Shown here one piece after another: positions 61,526 through 64,000 of a stretch of 64,000 bases of DNA (its first letter is position 1; each line of letters starts with the position of its first letter). The stretch spans positions 25,561-89,560 of the forward strand of contig SRUQ01000014.1 of assembly GCA_004791255.1 (NCBI GenBank), written 5' to 3'. Position numbers and translations under genes: made by a program. The notes below the pieces were generated by a model. It was not told the DNA's origin, did no database searches, and saw only the letters and a program-made list of their open reading frames with translations. This DNA is from a bacterium M00.F.Ca.ET.205.01.1.1 (GTDB taxonomy: Bacteria; Pseudomonadota; Alphaproteobacteria; Rhizobiales; Rhizobiaceae).

Positions 61526-62728
61526 GTGTTGGTTCCAAGAGTTCCCCGCGCGATCGCAGCGCCCCGCAAGCGCCATTTTGCCCGGACCTACGTGCAGGTA
61601 CTTGCCGCCATAATCCTGGGTGCCGCAATCGGCTATTTCCATTTGGAGACCGGCCACAGCCTGAAGCCGCTCGGCGATGCCTTCGTCGATGTCGTCAAGA
61701 TAATCACCGTACCTGTCATCTTCCTGACAATGGCGACCGGCATTGCCGGCATGAGCGATCTGCAGAAGGTCGGCCGAGTTGCCGCCAAGGCGATGGTCTA
61801 TTTTCTCACCTTTTCGACGCTCGCTTTTGTTGTCGGGCTGATTGTCGCGAATATCGTTCAGCCTGGCGCCGGCCTCAACATCGATCCGGCCTCGCTCGAT
61901 GTCCAAGCCGTTAAGGGCTATGTGGCCACGGCTCACGAGCAGTCCGTGACCAGCTTCCTGATGAACATCATCCCGTCAACGATTGCCAATGCCTTCGCGG
62001 AAGGCGACATCCTGCAAGTCTTGTTCCTCTCGGTCCTGTTCGGCGCGGTCTGCCGCTACAACGGCCGCTCGCTCTTCTCTCTCGTCCGATACATCAAGGA
62101 CGAGCTGCTGCTCGCAATGTCCTCCTCAGAGGCCGCGCTGGCCTCGCTCATGGAGAAGATGGAAAGGGCCGGCGCCACGCATTCGGTCGTGGGTCTCATT
62201 CCATTCAATCTGGACGGCACGAATATGATGCTCGCCGCCCTTTTCATCGCCCAAGCGACGAAAACTGATCTCCCGATCGGCTGCCGGATCCTCATGCTGT
62301 TTGTCGCATTGTTCCCTTCGAACGGAACAACCCGCATTACCGGTGCAGGCCTCGTCACAATGGCTGCAACGCTCTTTCTTGTTCCGGCCGCACCGGTCAC
62401 CTCCGTGGGGCTTATTCTTGGCGTCGATCAGCTTATGTCCGAATGCCACGCGCTGACGGTTTTTCTCCGCAGCGTAGCGGCAACGCTGGCTGTCACCCGG
62501 TCCGGGGCGAGCGGGATAAACGACGATTCGGGGAGCGCCTCACTAGCGGACCGTTCAGCGCTCCGGCGGTGGACGGTCAAGTCGCCCGGCGTGGTGAACA
62601 CAATTCCCCGTGCGAACGACGCTCAGCTATTGGGGTGGACCCGATGGCGCAAAGCCGTATTTGAGAAACCGCCAGATCGCACCGGCACCTGTGCGCCTGT
62701 AGCAACTGCGGGGCACGATCAAAACTGA
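61526..62728 (+). CDS. dctA: C4-dicarboxylate transporter DctA, internally deleted
   Basis: A 400-residue protein clearly derived from DctA, the symport protein that feeds bacteroids with malate and succinate. ARTYVQVLAAIILGAAIGYF and VKIITVPVIFLTMATGIAGM, then SDLQKVGRVAAKAM, are well conserved. About 90 residues are missing between ILQVLFLSVLFG and AVCRYNGRSLFSLVRYIKDE. Smaller in-frame losses affect SSSEAAL and the substrate-binding NLDGTN region. The C-terminus after LMSECHALTVFLRSVAATL no longer matches. The start is GTG at 61526, seven bases after GGAG. The frame stays open despite the deletions, but loss of several membrane segments makes transport unlikely. Confidence 0.85.
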   Translation: MLVPRVPRAIAAPRKRHFARTYVQVLAAIILGAAIGYFHLETGHSLKPLGDAFVDVVKIITVPVIFLTMATGIAGMSDLQKVGRVAAKAMVYFLTFSTLAFVVGLIVANIVQPGAGLNIDPASLDVQAVKGYVATAHEQSVTSFLMNIIPSTIANAFAEGDILQVLFLSVLFGAVCRYNGRSLFSLVRYIKDELLLAMSSSEAALASLMEKMERAGATHSVVGLIPFNLDGTNMMLAALFIAQATKTDLPIGCRILMLFVALFPSNGTTRITGAGLVTMAATLFLVPAAPVTSVGLILGVDQLMSECHALTVFLRSVAATLAVTRSGASGINDDSGSASLADRSALRRWTVKSPGVVNTIPRANDAQLLGWTRWRKAVFEKPPDRTGTCAPVATAGHDQN

Positions 62729-62786
62729 CCCATTTTACACCAAAAAGGCGGCCGTTGCTGCCACGCCGTCCATGGATTGGAGACTC

Positions 62787-63392
62787 ATGTCTAAGCCGAC
62801 TGCCATCACTGTCGCAGCTCTTCTTTTACTCCTCGCCTTGCTGGCGAGCCAATATAGCGCGAACCTGCACCGGCAGGCGTGGTCGACCGACAGGCAAAAG
62901 TGGAGCGGCGCATTCGACAACGATCTCCTTCGCCAATCGCCGGCAACCCGCAAGGCGATGCCGTTCTGGTCATATTCAATGACTACCACAACTGTCCGCA
63001 TTGCAGACTGGCTGATATCAACTACCAAAAAGCCTTCAAGCATGAACCCAATCTGAAGCTTGTGATCAAACAGTTCCCGGTCCTGGGACCGGATTCCCAA
63101 TTCCCAGCCTTCGCCGCACTCGCCTCGAGAAAACAGGGAAAGTTCGACGAATTCCACCGCGCCCTTATGATTTCCCCCAGTTGAAGGGTCACTCTCAAGA
63201 TCGCAGCGCGTGTAGGCCTTGACGTTGAGCAGCTCAAGCGGGAATGCAAGATCCGGCCATCGCAGATGAAATGCGCGGTCCGCGCACTCGCGAAAGGTCT
63301 GCACTTAGACGGTACGCCCGCGTTGGTGGTCGGCGATATAGTGGTCGCCGACCTTGTGGACATGGCCAGCTTGCAACGCTTGCATCGCCGAT
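62787..63392 (+). pseudogene. DsbA/Com1-like thiol-disulphide oxidoreductase, frameshifted
   Basis: A relic of an exported thioredoxin-fold protein. The first frame gives a signal-anchor (MSKPTAITVAALLLLLALLA). The frame changes near 62930, and the active site NCPHCRLADINYQKAF is in the next frame with FPVLGPDSQFPAFAALASRK and GKFDEFHRALM, up to a stop at 63184. Homology resumes as LDVEQLKRECKIRPSQMKCA and LHLDGTPALVVGDIVVADLV to about 63392. At least two breaks prevent a full protein. Confidence 0.85.
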
Positions 63393-63915
63393 GCGCGCTC
63401 AAAGCGTGCTGGCTCTCGTGCGGGGCAGCATCTGTAGACCGGCCACGCTGTTGTTGCCGGAGCGTGCCGTTTGTGGCAGCTGGCTTTGCTGTCGCTCCTC
63501 GTAATCTTGTTGCGGTCATCCAGCTGCCGTGGGCGCCAACAACAATCCTGAGCGCCCGCGCCTGAAGTCGCTGGCCGGGTGCTCGTGAACCGAGCCCGCT
63601 TTTCTTCGGCAAGCTCAGGCGGTCTTGGCCCTGCGGCATCGCCCCCTGGCGCGGGGCAGCCTTCGGCTGCTGACGGTCGCCGGCCTGTCGGCCGGCGTCT
63701 TTCTATTGTGGCCTTCCCCCTGGCGCAGGGTGGGCAGCACTCCCTTCTAGGCCCGCCGCGGCGTCCCGCAACCCTTCGCTTGTCGCTTTCGGGTCCTCCA
63801 CTCCGTTCCGGTCCTGCTGATGCAGTCCGCCTCCGACGGCGGGCCTTTCCGGTCGCTTTTGCCGCCCACCCCGCTTCCGGGGAGGGCGCGCGATTGTAGA
63901 GCGGAGGACATCACG
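63393..63915. other. GC-rich leader region before the ArdC-like gene
   Basis: No gene is supported. The part from about 63600 on is GC-rich with strong local inverted repeats: GGCAGCC-TTC-GGCTGC-type at about 63655 and GCCGGCC-TGTC-GGCCGGC at about 63680. The motif CCCCCTGGCGC occurs near 63645 and again, in shortened form, near 63717. The ordered hairpins and the place directly before an antirestriction-type gene suggest a structured leader or regulatory RNA. Confidence 0.4.
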
Positions 63916-64000
63916 ATGCGTGCAAACAACAAACGTTGCGGCAGCCGACAGGCTGGCGCAGACAGTGGCGGGCGCACCGGCGCCAGCCTTTATCAGGAAA
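63916..64000 (+). CDS. ArdC-like antirestriction protein, N-terminal fragment
   Basis: The first 28 codons of a gene cut by the window edge. MRANNKRCGSRQAGADSG is followed by GASLYQE, which resembles the start of ArdC/DUF1738 proteins (S-L-Y-x-E/x-I-T-x-x-I-I-x-E-L-E). These act during conjugation as single-strand-binding or antirestriction proteins. GGAGG lies eight bases before the ATG. With traR-traI nearby, it supports an integrative conjugative element. The call rests on very little sequence. Confidence 0.55.
   Translation, partial: MRANNKRCGSRQAGADSGGRTGASLYQE

Overview
The window looks like part of a Mesorhizobium symbiosis island, close to the type found in Lotus-nodulating M. loti. 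The evidence is a Rhc-type type III secretion system (T3SS) with nodulation-gene names (nolB, nolT, nolU, nolV, nolW, nopX, ttsI, nopP). It also includes nod-box and tts-box regulatory sites, a symbiotic nad-bio-pan vitamin cluster, a traR-traI quorum-sensing pair of integrative-element type, an antirestriction-like gene at the right edge, and many decayed insertion sequences.

Layout. 1-4.6 kb: a membrane acetyltransferase-like gene, IS110 and IS630 relics, a cold-shock gene, a MucR/Ros-type regulator without the usual zinc cysteines, and a well-conserved nod box on the minus strand. 4.6-9.3 kb (minus): T3SS module nopC-nopA-sctD(y4yQ)-rhcV-y4yS behind a tts box. 9.3-14.1 kb: two effector loci, a large XopP/HLK-like protein (+) and NopP (-), each behind its own tts box. 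14.3-22.8 kb (minus): the compact core operon nolB-rhcJ-nolU-nolV-rhcN-sctO-rhcQ-R-S-T-U. 22.9-25.9 kb (+): nolW(rhcC1) and nopX. 26-32 kb (+): an ArsR-like fragment, a frameshifted glyA, metK, a PfkB/adenosine-kinase-type kinase and tdh. The last two look like ordinary, more GC-rich chromosomal genes. 33.4-38.5 kb (+): overlapping nod and tts boxes, ttsI, rhcC2, y4xK and an AT3-SGNH acyltransferase. 38.9-44.8 kb: porin, small membrane protein, broken hemN, MFS exporter. 45-56.5 kb: nadQ-nadA-nadB-nadC-bioB-bioF-bioD-bioA-bioZ (minus) diverging from panB-panC (+). 56.5-64 kb: traR-traI, small genes, a broken Crp/Fnr gene, DUF982, a DctA with in-frame deletions behind a sigma-54 promoter, a broken DsbA-like gene, a GC-rich structured leader and the start of an ArdC-like gene.

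How it works together. Plant flavonoids acting through NodD would switch on ttsI at its nod box, and TtsI would then activate the tts boxes. Six are visible here, at nopC, the XopP-like effector, nopP, nolB, nopX and ttsI itself. The apparatus genes make the basal body, ATPase complex, split secretin (RhcC1 plus RhcC2), needle (NopA) and translocon (NopX). The nad, bio and pan genes make NAD, biotin and pantothenate and would help growth in the rhizosphere. TraR-TraI would control transfer of the element.

Most notable points are the nod box fused to a tts box before ttsI, the orphan nod box upstream of mucR, RhcU with TGRA where NPTH is expected, rhcS with an ATC codon at its expected start, a perfect palindrome after the needle gene, two subclasses of tts box, and the shortened but open DctA. 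I saw no tRNA, rRNA or CRISPR array.
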